A DNA stretch of 64,000 nucleotides from Brasenia schreberi (GCA_036023115.1 JAYKKT010000090.1:33402001-33466000); one strand, 5' to 3'. Shown: positions 1-9,930, counted from the first letter of the stretch. The notes: generated from the letters alone by a model not told the origin. Numbers and translations are program-made.

Positions 1-430
1 TTAACCCTCATTATCTAACCCGATAATTCTAATATGTGCCTAAAATTGCTTTTTAACAAATTTGTGAAATAAAGGAAATATAATTGCAATTGTAATGAAG
101 ACTATACTTCAATATAGTTGCGAAAGATCAACGAGTGGACAACACCACAAAGTAACAATCACAAACCCTTAGAAAAGGCAATAGCCAAGAGCAACGAGTG
201 CATGCGAAAATGAGAATAAACACAACACAAGCTTAAATAAATAATCTTTATTCATTAGCCAAAGGTTTGAATTTATAATGGATTACAAGTCGTATTTATA
301 GAGTAGAAGATGTGGTATAAGAGAGGGAGAGAGAAGAGACAAAAGGGGGCTGGCTGCTAGGGGCCCTGGCCCTGATGGCCAAGTGGGCCAGGGCAGCCAG
401 TGCCATGCCACTCTAGCCCAGTTCTTTAAC
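1..430 (-). repeat. Possible LTR of a decayed retrotransposon
   Basis: Read on the minus strand, this stretch has a promoter-like CTATAAATA box near 298-306, then AATAAA-type signals, and lies directly downstream of the copia pol remnant at 430-985. That order (pol, then a TATA-bearing non-coding block) fits a 3' LTR left after an internal deletion. No second LTR or primer-binding site is visible because the window starts here. A short GC-rich repetitive part (GGCCCTGGCCCTGATGGCC type) lies at 358-405. The LTR assignment is inference. Confidence 0.3.
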
Positions 431-985
431 ATCAACCTCATCCTTATATTTCATCAAATAAAATATAGTAAACCAAGGATAATCATCAATAAAAGAAACA
501 AAATAGTTATGTCCAGTAACGACAGTAATTTAGCAAAAACCCCGAACATTTGAATTTGAATGTATTGAACTAAATGCACTATGATTTCTTGATACACTTC
601 TAGGAAAGTTAATTCTAACATGTTTTCTTAGTTGATAAGGTTCACATTCCAGGGAAATTCTTTTGCTGATTTTTGATAATTATGGTATGATTGCTTGCAT
701 TTTTTATAGTGGGAGGTGTCCTAGCCTCCGTTGTCATAGTATCACTTCTTCGTTTAGATGTGTAGAGGTTACTTGTGTTGCCGACCCTCCAAAATTACTT
801 TCATATAGATAGAGTTCTCCATTCCTTCTACCATAACCAATGATCTTTTTAGTTCCCTTTTCTTGAAATGTACAATAAGATGGAAAGAAATATACACCAC
901 AATTTAATCTTGAGGTTAATGCACTAATTGATATAAGATTCATTGAAATATGAGGTACATATAACACAATCAAGAAGTCCTTATG
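430..985 (-). mobile_element. Ty1/copia pol remnant (GAG-pre-integrase / start of integrase)
   Basis: The minus-strand frame from 973 to 734 contains LYVPHISMNLISISALTSR and, later, FFPSYCTFQ and GYGRRNGELYLYE. This is the pattern of the region before integrase in copia polyproteins. After stops, the frame continues with an RLGHPP motif (the usual W/RLGHPS box), then FPRSVSR-like and DYPWFTIFYLMKYKDEV-like stretches of the integrase core, interrupted by several stops. No reverse transcriptase or RNase H can be seen. It is an inactive fragment, and its polarity agrees with the possible LTR on its left. Confidence 0.7.
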
Positions 986-2263
986 GTCACATACCAGGGT
1001 TGAATGGCCCTGACCCTGGTTTACATAAATAAATGTTTACAAGAATAAATGAAAAAATAATTACATAAACAAAGGAAAAATACAATATTTAAACACTTTC
1101 TTCATCAATACACACTATATTCATTTGCATTGATCTAGTAAGTTAACTAATTGAATATACTCTCAACCAAATCATGTAAGGAAATTTTGAGCTTACATTA
1201 AGGTAGTCAATCGTAGTCTGGTCAGCACAAAAAACACCATTTCCCTCTCTCGCTTTAAAAACTATTTTGCAATGGAGAGAAAAAAAACTTTATAAGCACG
1301 AAATTATGTGATGAAATCATGAAACTCAAGCAAAAAGCATCATGCCTCAGCCTTGGTATAAAAAATACTTTATAAGCATGAAAACACACGATGAAACTCA
1401 AACATAAGGTATCACGAGCTCAACCTTGGTCTCTCTCTCTCTCTAAGTTTGTGGTGCCTGACAATGAGTCTGTAAGTCATTTGAATAAGACAATGGATAA
1501 GAGAGAGAGAGAGAGAGCATTGCATGGTGTACAAGTATTGGATTAAATCACTTGCTTTTACCTATATCCTTATTTCTTTTTCTTACAAATAGGGCTACAC
1601 GGATGGAACACATGGTTTGACTAGATCACCGTTCTTCTGTACACAGGACAGGAGCATGATCACACATACTCAAGGAGATAAAAGATAAAAAAAAGATTAC
1701 ACCATATCATGGTAACGTAACAGGAGAAAGGTTAGACAAGGGCCCACCTTCCAACAATACCCATTTAACTTTGCAAACAAATATGCATCTCACTGAATGT
1801 GGACTCCAATGCCAATAATGATTTAGGGTGCAAGGCCATCAATGCACAACAAGTTACGATGCAACAATCAGTGAGTTATGACACCAGAACTGGATTCGGT
1901 CTCTCCAATCCACAAGAAAAAATGAGTTATGCACATCAACCAGAAAATAGGACAAAAAGGACATTGATCATTTTTCTATTTTGGAACTCTCAATAAAAAG
2001 ACAGCGTGCAATGATGTTTGGTCTGGAGTGTGCAATAGTATAGAACCTACGTTGAAATAATTGAATAGACCACTCTTCTTGCTGAACCATTCTTGTGAGT
2101 AACAACCAGACCAAAAGAGTTGATAACGGGTCCAAATATTAAATTTATCCACCCATGCCCAGAGGTGGATGGTCACAAATTCATGGAGATGTGAAAAGAT
2201 GTCACTTTGAAGCATGACCTAGTTAATAGTTGTGAATTCTGTAAAGACTAAAAATTGCATAAG
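986..2263. other. AT-rich intergenic DNA, no gene seen
   Basis: I see no coding pattern. There are two short (CT)n/(GA)n tracts near 1431-1444 and 1502-1518. The ORF at 1799-1996 has no recognisable composition or motif. The right edge is the left target-site duplication of the composite LINE. Confidence 0.6.
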
Positions 2264-2281
2264 AATGATATTATATTTCCG
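2264..2281 (+). repeat. Left target-site duplication (18 bp) of the composite insertion
   Basis: AATGATATTATATTTCCG stands here and again, without mismatch, at 9462-9479. The left copy touches the conserved LINE 5' start (AACTCC) and the right copy touches the (TTG)n tail. A perfect 18-bp duplication shows that 2282-9461 goes back to one retrotransposition event and suggests that it is fairly recent. Confidence 0.9.
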
Positions 2282-2396
2282 AACTCCGCCCATGTAAGGG
2301 ATCACTCTTGTATTGCCGGTCCCAAGCCCGGATAAAGGAGGAGGGTTGTGTTAGGCTTCCGACAGCCAGCGTAAAACTTCGTCGGATTTCTACAAC

Positions 2397-3518
2397 ATGG
2401 ATTACAAAAATTATGAGCATTGCTTTGGGGCGTCCCCGCCTAGCGACGTGCAGCAGAGCCCGAATGCAGTAAGAAGTAAGCAAGGGCCACTACATTTTCG
2501 CCCGAATGTAGTGAATCAATTGCAGAGAGGGTTCCCACATCATGGACGGGTGTGGGTAAAGAAGTTAGTCCCGCTACATTGCCGCCCGAATGTAGTGAAA
2601 AATTTTCAGAGAGGGTCTTCACATTTTGATTATGGACGGATGCGGGGGGTAAGCAAGCTAGTCCTAGATAATAAGATTCGTATTGGTTCTTGGAATATCG
2701 GAACATTATTGGGCAAGCTAATGGAGGTGGTAGATACTATGATTCGGAGAAAGATTCATATTCTATGTTTACAAGAGACAAAATGGGTTGGAGAAAAAGC
2801 AAAGGAGATAGAGGATACAGGTTTTAAATTATGGTACTCAGGTAAAGAAAAGGCCCGAAAGGGAGTTGGTATTAACATAAATAAAGATTTAAAGGAGAGT
2901 GTAGTAGACATACAACGATATGGTGACCGAATCATGACATTGAAATTAGTGTTAGGAGCAGAGGTTTTGAATATAGTTTGTGCTTACGCACCCCAAGTAG
3001 GACTAGAAGATAGTATAAAGACAATTTTTTGGGAAGAGTTAGATAAGGTGTTTCAAAAGATTCCACAAAGGGAAATGATTTGTTTAGGAGGAGATTTAAA
3101 TGGACATGTCGGTAAAGAGGCATTAGGATATCAAGGGATTCATGGAAACTTTGGTTATGGGGATATAAACGAGGAAGGTAGGGAGATTTTAAATTTTGCT
3201 ATGTCATTTGATCTCTTTATAGTCAATACAATCTTCAAAAAACGAGATGAACATTTAATTACTTATAAGAGTGGCTTATCACAAACACAAATTGATTACT
3301 TTATTTGTAGAAAAAAAGATAGAGCGTGTTGTAAAGATTGTAAGGTAATTCCAAGAGAAAGCTTAACCACCCAACATCGACTTTTAGTTATGGATTTACA
3401 AATAAAAAAATGGACAAAGAAGAAAAGAGTGCATCGAGCTATTCGGACTAAATGGTGGAACCTCAAAAGCGAGAAAGAAGATATATTTAAACAGAAAGTC
3501 CTTCAAGGAGATGTTTAG
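2397..3518 (+). CDS. RTE LINE polyprotein, N-terminal endonuclease part (373 aa)
   Basis: This is an apurinic/apyrimidinic-type endonuclease of the exonuclease-endonuclease-phosphatase fold, which nicks target DNA to start reverse transcription. Visible motifs in order are GSWNIGTL, LQETKW (metal-binding Glu), CAYAPQ, GGDLNGHVG (Asp/Asn pair), QTQIDYFICRK (Asp) and TTQHRLLVMD (terminal His). All catalytic positions look intact. The first 95 or so residues are low-complexity leader. The frame ends at a TAG (3516-3518). The older copy at 51.5 kb has a sense codon there, so the stop is a mutation and not the natural end of the roughly 1,000-residue EN-RT protein. The stop lies in the tract copied from the dead LINE, so the original host LINE may have read through. 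Confidence 0.8.
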   Translation: MDYKNYEHCFGASPPSDVQQSPNAVRSKQGPLHFRPNVVNQLQRGFPHHGRVWVKKLVPLHCRPNVVKNFQRGSSHFDYGRMRGVSKLVLDNKIRIGSWNIGTLLGKLMEVVDTMIRRKIHILCLQETKWVGEKAKEIEDTGFKLWYSGKEKARKGVGININKDLKESVVDIQRYGDRIMTLKLVLGAEVLNIVCAYAPQVGLEDSIKTIFWEELDKVFQKIPQREMICLGGDLNGHVGKEALGYQGIHGNFGYGDINEEGREILNFAMSFDLFIVNTIFKKRDEHLITYKSGLSQTQIDYFICRKKDRACCKDCKVIPRESLTTQHRLLVMDLQIKKWTKKKRVHRAIRTKWWNLKSEKEDIFKQKVLQGDV

Positions 3519-5552
3519 AATTATGTTGGCACACCCTGTGATATGTGGAACAATATGGCTATACATATTAGGAAAGTGGCGAAAGATGTGTTAGGGGTAT
3601 CTAAGAGAGGTGTACCGGCACAAAAAGAAGCTTGCTGGTAGAGTGAAGTAGTACAAAATAAAATCAAGGCAAAGAGGGCATGTTACAAATTACATTATGC
3701 CAAGAAAACTAGTGAAACTTTAGAAGCTTATAAGAAAGCAAAGAAGGAAGCGAAAAAAGCCGGTAGTGAAGCAAAAGCTAAGATTTGGGAGGACTTATAT
3801 AAAAAACTCAACTCAAAAGAGGAGAAAGAGATATTTTTAGGATAGCTAGGGCTAGAGATAAGAAAACTAAAGATCTTAATTATGTTAGATGCATAAAAGA
3901 CGAGGATAAAAAAATTCTAGTGGCAAATGATGATATAAAAATAGATGGAAAAACTATTTTTATAATCTTTTTAATGAAAATAAAGATGTTAGTATTAGTT
4001 TAGGAGATTTAGCCAAGTCAGAAAAGTATATAAACCATAATTTCTATCGATGTATTCAAAAGAATGAAGTCAAAGAGGCTCTTAAACATATGAAGGGTGG
4101 TAAATCGGTAGGACCAAATAATATTCCTATAGAAGTTTGGAAAATACTAGGAGAAATAGGAATCACTTGTCTCACATGACTATTTAATGAAATATGGAAA
4201 AACCAAAAGATGCCCGAGGAATGCAGAGCAAGTACACTTATACCCATATATAAGAACAAGGGAGACATTCAAAATTATGCGAATTATCGAGGTATCAAGT
4301 GAATGAGTCATACTATAAAATTATATGAAAGAATTATCGAAGGTAGGTTAAGACAAGTATCAAGTACAACAGAGAACCAATTTGGATTCATGCCAGGCAG
4401 ATCTACTATTGAAGCAATTCACTTTTTGAGAAGTCTTATGGAACATTTTAGAGTAAAAAGAAATACCTTCACATGATATTTATTGATCTAGAAAAAGCTT
4501 ATGATAGGGTAGGTCCTTTGGAGAACTTTGGTAAAAAGAGGTATCCCATTGACATACATTAACCTTATTAGAGACATGTATGATGGTGCAAAAACATGTG
4601 TGAGGACTCATGAAGGAATGACTGACTTCTTTGAAGTTAATATTGGGTTACATCAAGGATCAACTTTAAGTCCATACTTATTTATAATGGTGATTGATGA
4701 GTTAACAAAACATATTTAAGATGAAGTACCTTGGTGTATGTTATTTGGAGATGACATTGTATTAGTGGAGGAGTCTAAGGAAAAAGTTAATAGAAAATTG
4801 GAACTATGGAGAGAAACATTAGAAAGCAAAGGCCTCCGACTTAGTAGAACAAAGACATAATATATGGAATGTAAATTTGATCATTTGGTTACCTCAGAGG
4901 ACATAGAAATTAAAATTGGCACACATTGCATCCCCCAAAAGAAAAGTTTTAAATACCTAGGGTCAATTTTTAAGAGTGATGGAAGAATTGATGGAGATGT
5001 TACGCATAGAATTAATGCTGGTTGGTTAAAATGGAGAGGAGCATAAGGTATTCCTTGTGATAAGAAGATACCATTAAATTTAAAAGGTAAATATTATAGA
5101 GCAGCAATTAGGCCTGCCATGTTTTATGGTTCTGAGTGTTGGGCAGTTAATCATCAACATATATAAAAGATGTCTGTGACAGAAATAAAGATGTTGAGAT
5201 GGATGAGTGGTCATATAAGAAAAGACCGTATACATAATGAGGTTATTAGAAACAAATTAGGAGTGGCACCAATAGAGGATAAAATGAGAGAACATCATTT
5301 AAGATGGTTTGGACATATAGAAAGAAGATCAAAAGAAGAACATGTAAGAAGGTTAGAAAAACTAAATTTGGAAAGTATTAAAAGAGGTAGAGGACGACCA
5401 AAAAAGTGTTGGAAAGAAACAATAAAGAATGATCTAGCTTATTGGGAGTTAACTGCTAACATGGCACACGATAGGGATCTGTGGAATCAAAGAATCCATG
5501 TAGCCGACCCCGTCTAGTATGGGAAAAGGCTTAGTTGTTGTTGTTGTTGTTG
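3519..5552 (+). pseudogene. RTE LINE reverse-transcriptase region, dead, copied from the 28.9-kb LINE
   Basis: Reverse-transcriptase blocks can be followed in pieces: a VGPNNIPIE-like motif near 4110-4135, NQFGFMPGRSTIEA at about 4377-4415, a DLEKAYDRV block at 4486-4509 with a frame change, HQGSTLSPYLF at about 4651-4683, the YxDD-equivalent [12 protein letters not shown] at about 4739-4774, and the conserved C-terminal domain at 5170-5517. Stops and frameshifts (for example near 3640, 3843, 4177, 4701, 4858, 5044 and 5163) kill the frame. Nearly every one is shared with the LINE at 28943-32192, and only about three single-base differences occur over 2.1 kb. The catalytic loop reads FGDD instead of FADD. 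The (TTG)n tail ends at 5552. Confidence 0.85.
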
Positions 5553-6616
5553 TTACAAAGACAAGCCTTTCAGGTTTTGAATGTGTCAAGTTTAGTGTTG
5601 TGTCTTGCACTCCCAGTTCTATCCTGGCAATTGCAGGGGGGCACACCGCTTCCTCTAGCGCTTTTCCTGAACTTTAGTGGCTGACACGACTCGCTGACCC
5701 CTACACCCCTGAGGAGAAAACAAATTAAATTATCCGGAAAAAAATATCACCCAGTATTAGTATGTTAATGATCTTAAAGAGTTGAATTTGGGCCCGGTGC
5801 ATATTACTGAATCAAATTTATCCCACCTTGGGATATTTGATCCAGAGTTTGATTTGAATATGGAACAAAAAGAAAAATCCATCTAATTAGAACGTAACTG
5901 CACCGTATATGACCAAATAATTACCTACCTGCTGCTAATTAGCCCTACATATCTATGTTGAATGTCTGATATGGGGTGGAAAATTTCATATTTTCGGCTG
6001 CTTAATGTTGCGTATTTCATTTTCATGTCAAAAACAGGTTAACCCGAACACAACCACATAGGGTTTCTTGTCGTGTCATATCGTATTGTGTCACGTTATT
6101 TTGTGTTGTGTCAAAGATAGGTCTACCCAAACATGACACTTTCAAATTGCGGTTCGTGCCATGTTATTTTGTGTTGTTTGGAAGACGCCTCTTTTTCCAA
6201 GCTCGAATTGCGTTGTGTCATTTCTTATATTGCGAGTTCTAGGTAGTCAGTTTAAACAGTAATTTTCCAGTTTCTGGGAGTTAGAAAATTAAAAAGAGAA
6301 AAAGAGAAAGTTTTCAAATAACTCTTTCAGGGTCTCATTTGTATGGCCGGTTTTCCATTAATCACAAATATATTTTTGCATTTATTGTTAATTAGTTTTT
6401 TGCTGTTTCATTGTGATAAAAATTGTTAATTTTTTCTAATCAAGATTATATTTCCATAGATATTTTTTCGCAAAAAATGTTTATCATTGTGTTATTGGTA
6501 TTCAAACACATAATAATCAAAACATTTTTCTTCTAAAAGAAGCTTACCGTCTTGCAGAGTCGCGATGAAGGGTACAAACCAGAGTCGCGATGAAGGATAC
6601 CAACCAGAAGACCGGA

Positions 6617-6670
<54 letters not shown>

Positions 6671-6848
6671 GACGGTAAATATAAAATTGCGGAAAGGTTT
6701 CACCGAAAACCTGTTTCAGTGCCTCCAGTACCTAACCCCCCCTCCCTCCTCTCGCTCGCTCGGTCTCTGCATTAAAAGGTTGAGGAGGTAAATTACGGCA
6801 CCTTCTCATGCATCAGTTCTAAATACTTTCGTTTCGTTCCATTTCGGG

Positions 6849-6905
<57 letters not shown>

Positions 6906-8142
6906 TTCTATGGAGGAAGTCGATATGCACGCCATGCATTGGCTCGAACCGCCCTATTTCATCACCTTCCGCCACTTTGAATAGTGTTCAGCCGCTCTCA
7001 GCAAGCTTCTTCCACCACCCTCGACCGATTTTGTGTCACAGAGTCTGCAGCAGCCACCAACACCGTCCTCTCTAATTTATTTATTTGAAAGTGGTAGTGG
7101 TAGCGATGGTGGCCGCCTTTATGATCACCACCAACATCGGAAAGAAGCTTGAAAAGGTAGAGGAAAGTGGTCAAGTGTGCAGAAATTGAAGTGAAGGAAA
7201 GTCTCTAAATAAGCAAGTGCCCGAAGCTGCGCAGCGTGAATATCTATATCTATATCTATATAATCCCAAATTTATTCCCGTGAATTTGATTGCGATTCTC
7301 AACTGCTAAAAGTTGTACCGAAATGTTATGCTTATCGATTGCTTTTCATGTCATTTCTTGAATCCTGCTTGAGCACGAACTTTTGCTACAGGCATCTATA
7401 GGCCACGGATGTTCAAAATTGTGGTAATTTCAGAGGCTTCTGTAGTTGTTTCTGTTTTTCTTAGAGCCACGGATGTTGTTCTTTGGTTCATGTTCAACTA
7501 AACAAGAAGAAGACGAGCTAGATTACTGGCGTACCATGCTTTGTGTCATGTCATTTTGTACTCATTCTTATGTTGGATTCTTGTGTTAGATATCAGCCAT
7601 TTTTTTATTTTGGTCATGTTTATCTCAAAGGCAGTTCCATTCAAACACAACCCGATTTATTCATATTACTTATGTGGTGTTCTCGTCCTGTCTTATATTG
7701 CTGAGCCTACTGGTATCTAATCGGCTGATTTATAACAATCCATGTTTGTACATGACCCAAATTTAAAAGATTTATACCTCTAAGTTTTAGGCGTTTTCGT
7801 TTGGCTTTTGTTGGTTTTTTTTTTGTGGGGAGGGGGGTACAATGGGGAGGCCAAAACCTGATGCGTGCCCCTCAGGTATCTCCAACTTGTGGGTCGACTT
7901 CATAGTCAGGTGAGCTATTTGCTCCTTGTGTGTCTGTTGAATGTTTTAATTGAGTGTGGTATGAGGCTCTCCATTGTTCGGATCTCAGATCGTGTATCAA
8001 TCCGACATGAATTTGCACCCTCACTGCTCGTAGAAAGAGTCGAAGACCTACATATATATCAGGTCTGAAACGTCGACAATTCTACTCTTGTAACTGATTC
8101 GAATTTGTGGAGATTCTACCCATGAAGACCCTTGTACTAATT

Positions 8143-8198
<56 letters not shown>

Positions 8199-8473
8199 GT
8201 CCTCGTTTGATGGAAAGGAGTATGTGGTCATGCGTTTTCATTCGTTTCGTGGACCGACGTTGGAATTTGAAACTTTTGAAAGAGAACGGTTGGATCAGGT
8301 TCAGGTGTAGATTCGATGAAATTTGATACGCTTGCATCATGGAACGTTGTTAAACCTTGGTTCAAATTTGAAGATTGTAGGAGCAAAGTGGTACTCAGCT
8401 GGTCTTTTGTCTGGTTTTTTTGTCAACTTTCCGAATTTTGGGACAGGTGGCAGGTGCTTGATTCGTTGGACAT
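5553..8473 (+). repeat. Duplicate of the SUN upstream region (matches 32193-35174)
   Basis: This block starts with the 22-bp TSD that closes the LINE at 28.9 kb (orphan here, since its partner is absent at 2264) and follows 32193-35174 collinearly to the microhomology GACAT at 8469-8473. Identity is patchy. 5575-5740, 6541-7670 and 7981-8473 are almost identical to the other copy. 5760-6540 differs at roughly 8% of sites and 7680-7960 at about 12%, with indels (estimated by eye). It carries a (TA)n(GA)n tract at 6618-6670 and (GA)n tracts at 6851-6902 and 8144-8196, all shorter than in the other copy. It has no SUN coding exon. Confidence 0.9.
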
Positions 8474-9413
8474 GTATGTTGGTGCAAAAACATGTGTGAG
8501 GACTCATGAAGGAACGACAGACTTCTTTGAAGTTAATATTGGGTTACATCAAGGATCAACTTTAAGTCCATACTTATTTATAATGGTGATGGATGAGTTA
8601 ACAAAACATATTCAAGATGAAGTACCTTGGTGTATGTTATTTGCAGATGACATTGTATTAGTGGAGGAGTCTAAGGAAAAAGTTAATAGAAAATTGGAAC
8701 TATGGAGAGAAACATTAGAAAGAAAAGGCCTCCGACTTAGTAGAACAAAGACAGAATATATGGAATGTAAGTTTGACCATTTGGCTACTTCAGAGGACAT
8801 AGAAATTAAAATTGACACACATTGCATTCCCCAAAAGGAAAGTTTTAAATACCTAGGGTCAATTTTTCAAAGTGATGGAAGAATTGATGGAGATGTTACA
8901 CATAGAATTAATACTGGTTGGTTAAAATGGAAAGGAGAATCAGGTATTCTTTGTGATAAGAAGATACCATTAAAATTAAAAGGTAAATATTATAGAGCAG
9001 CAATTAGGCCTGCCATGTTTTATGGTTCTGAGTGTTGGGCAGTTAATCATCAACATGTACAAAAGATGTCTGTGACAGAAATGAAGATGTTGAGATGGAT
9101 GAGTGGTCATACAAGAAAAGACCGTATACATAATGAGGTTATTAGAAACAAATTAGGAGTGGCACCAATAGAGGATAAAATGAGAGAACATCGTTTAAGA
9201 TGGTTTGGACATATAGAAAGAATATCAAAAGAAGAACCTGTAAGAAGGTTAGAAAAACTAAATTTGGAAAGTATTAAAAGAGGTAGAGGATTACCACAAA
9301 AGTGTTGGAAAGAAACAATAAAGAATGATCTAGCTTATTGGGAGTTAACTGCTAACATGGCACACGATAGGGATCTGTGGAAACAAAGAATCCATGTAGC
9401 TGACCCCGTCTAG
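8316..9413 (+). CDS. Chimeric ORF: SUN-leader peptide fused to LINE RT C-terminus (365 aa)
   Basis: An ATG at 8316 opens a frame of about 52 codons in the duplicated SUN upstream sequence (equivalent to 35017 onward) that crosses the GACAT junction and stays in frame with the LINE reverse transcriptase to its natural stop at 9411-9413. The last 313 or so residues are RT palm (FADD) and C-terminal domain. The fusion is a by-product of the rearrangement. Whether the duplicated upstream DNA drives transcription here cannot be told from sequence. It lacks the endonuclease and the N-terminal RT blocks, so it should not be autonomous. Confidence 0.5.
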   Translation: MKFDTLASWNVVKPWFKFEDCRSKVVLSWSFVWFFCQLSEFWDRWQVLDSLDMYVGAKTCVRTHEGTTDFFEVNIGLHQGSTLSPYLFIMVMDELTKHIQDEVPWCMLFADDIVLVEESKEKVNRKLELWRETLERKGLRLSRTKTEYMECKFDHLATSEDIEIKIDTHCIPQKESFKYLGSIFQSDGRIDGDVTHRINTGWLKWKGESGILCDKKIPLKLKGKYYRAAIRPAMFYGSECWAVNHQHVQKMSVTEMKMLRWMSGHTRKDRIHNEVIRNKLGVAPIEDKMREHRLRWFGHIERISKEEPVRRLEKLNLESIKRGRGLPQKCWKETIKNDLAYWELTANMAHDRDLWKQRIHVADPV

Positions 9414-9430
9414 TATGGGAAAAGGCTTAG

Positions 9431-9461
<31 letters not shown>
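8469..9461 (+). mobile_element. RTE LINE 3' part with open reverse-transcriptase frame
   Basis: From 8469 the sequence is LINE again, starting at the point equivalent to 4573 in the family. Unlike the other copies it has no stop through to 9413. It holds HQGSTLSPYLF, the catalytic [12 protein letters not shown] (FADD), the KYLGS block and the C-terminal domain ending HVADPV, followed by the conserved 3' UTR and (TTG)n. It ends on the perfect right TSD. This is the best-preserved RT C-terminal half in the window, and it is most simply the 3' part of the LINE whose 5' part lies at 2282-3445. Confidence 0.85.
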
Positions 9462-9479
9462 AATGATATTATATTTCCG
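9462..9479 (+). repeat. Right target-site duplication (18 bp) of the composite insertion
   Basis: Perfect copy of 2264-2281, directly after the (TTG)n tail. A similar but unrelated target-like string (GAATGATATTATATACTTG) occurs at 9516-9534 in the flank. Confidence 0.9.
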
Positions 9480-9930
9480 CTGACAATCTTATGCCCAAAG
9501 TAGCACAGTGGACAAGAATGATATTATATACTTGATAGTTAGAACAAGATGTCCTGCATATCTGCCCACTGAGCAAATTTCGACATCTAGGTGTCAATGA
9601 AGACTTATTGAACAAGAAACCATCACTCCAAAAAGTGCATCCTACCGAAACAAATCCAGCAGAGTACCTCCTACGAAAGGCCTATCTTTATCTTATGCAT
9701 TTGTAGAATGTTGAACACAGACATTGTCTTTGCACCAAGAAACACAGAAACATATACAAACAGGACCAGTAAAACGAATATCCAAACCTTCCGAGACAAA
9801 AATTAACTTTTCATCCATGGTCCCCAAAAAGTATATGGAAATTTCTTTCATGTAAACAACAAAAACAATGGAATGAATGTGACAGAAACTATAATAAACT
9901 AAACTTTCCAAACTGAGAAACCATTGATAC
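9480..9930. other. Intergenic / old intron of the LeuC-like remnant
   Basis: No coding signal. On the minus strand it follows the GTATCA splice donor of the exon at 9931-10139, so it may be remnant intron. The next expected isopropylmalate isomerase exon is not found in it. Confidence 0.5.

Larger units (their letters stand above)
2282..9461 (+). mobile_element. Composite RTE LINE carrying a 3.9-kb foreign block
   Basis: The unit starts with the family's 5' head (AACTCCGCCCATGTAAGGG) and ends with (TTG)n, between perfect 18-bp TSDs. Inside, in order: a LINE 5' part with intact endonuclease (2282 to about 3445); a LINE body nearly identical to the dead LINE at 28943-32192 (about 3446-5552); that LINE's 3' TSD plus 2.9 kb of SUN upstream DNA (5553-8473); and a second LINE 3' end with an open reverse-transcriptase frame (8469-9461). 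Taking out 4573-8468 leaves a collinear 3,284-bp LINE, matching the 3.25-3.27 kb of a full copy. So I read it as one LINE into which a block was copied later. The break-repair mechanism is inference; the junctions are seen directly. Confidence 0.85.

Noticed and set aside
2282..2400. HDV-like self-cleaving ribozyme at the LINE head, as known in some RTE elements
   Set aside because: The stretch between the two pairing strands (about 14 nt) is too short for the nested P2/P3 elements of that fold. Only simple hairpins are supported.
6590..6975. Open frames with IYIYIY, EREREREr or SLSLSL runs (also at 8137, 13969, 14327, 16138, 33206, 33467, 34820)
   Set aside because: They are translations of (TA)n and (GA)n microsatellites.
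5553..8473. A second SUN gene copy
   Set aside because: The homology ends about 700 bp before the SUN start codon; no SUN exon is included.
2282..9461. Two independent LINE insertions flanking a plain segmental duplication
   Set aside because: The outer ends share one perfect TSD, the first LINE's 3' TSD has no 5' partner, and the second LINE piece starts exactly where the first is cut. Independent insertions would need their own TSDs.
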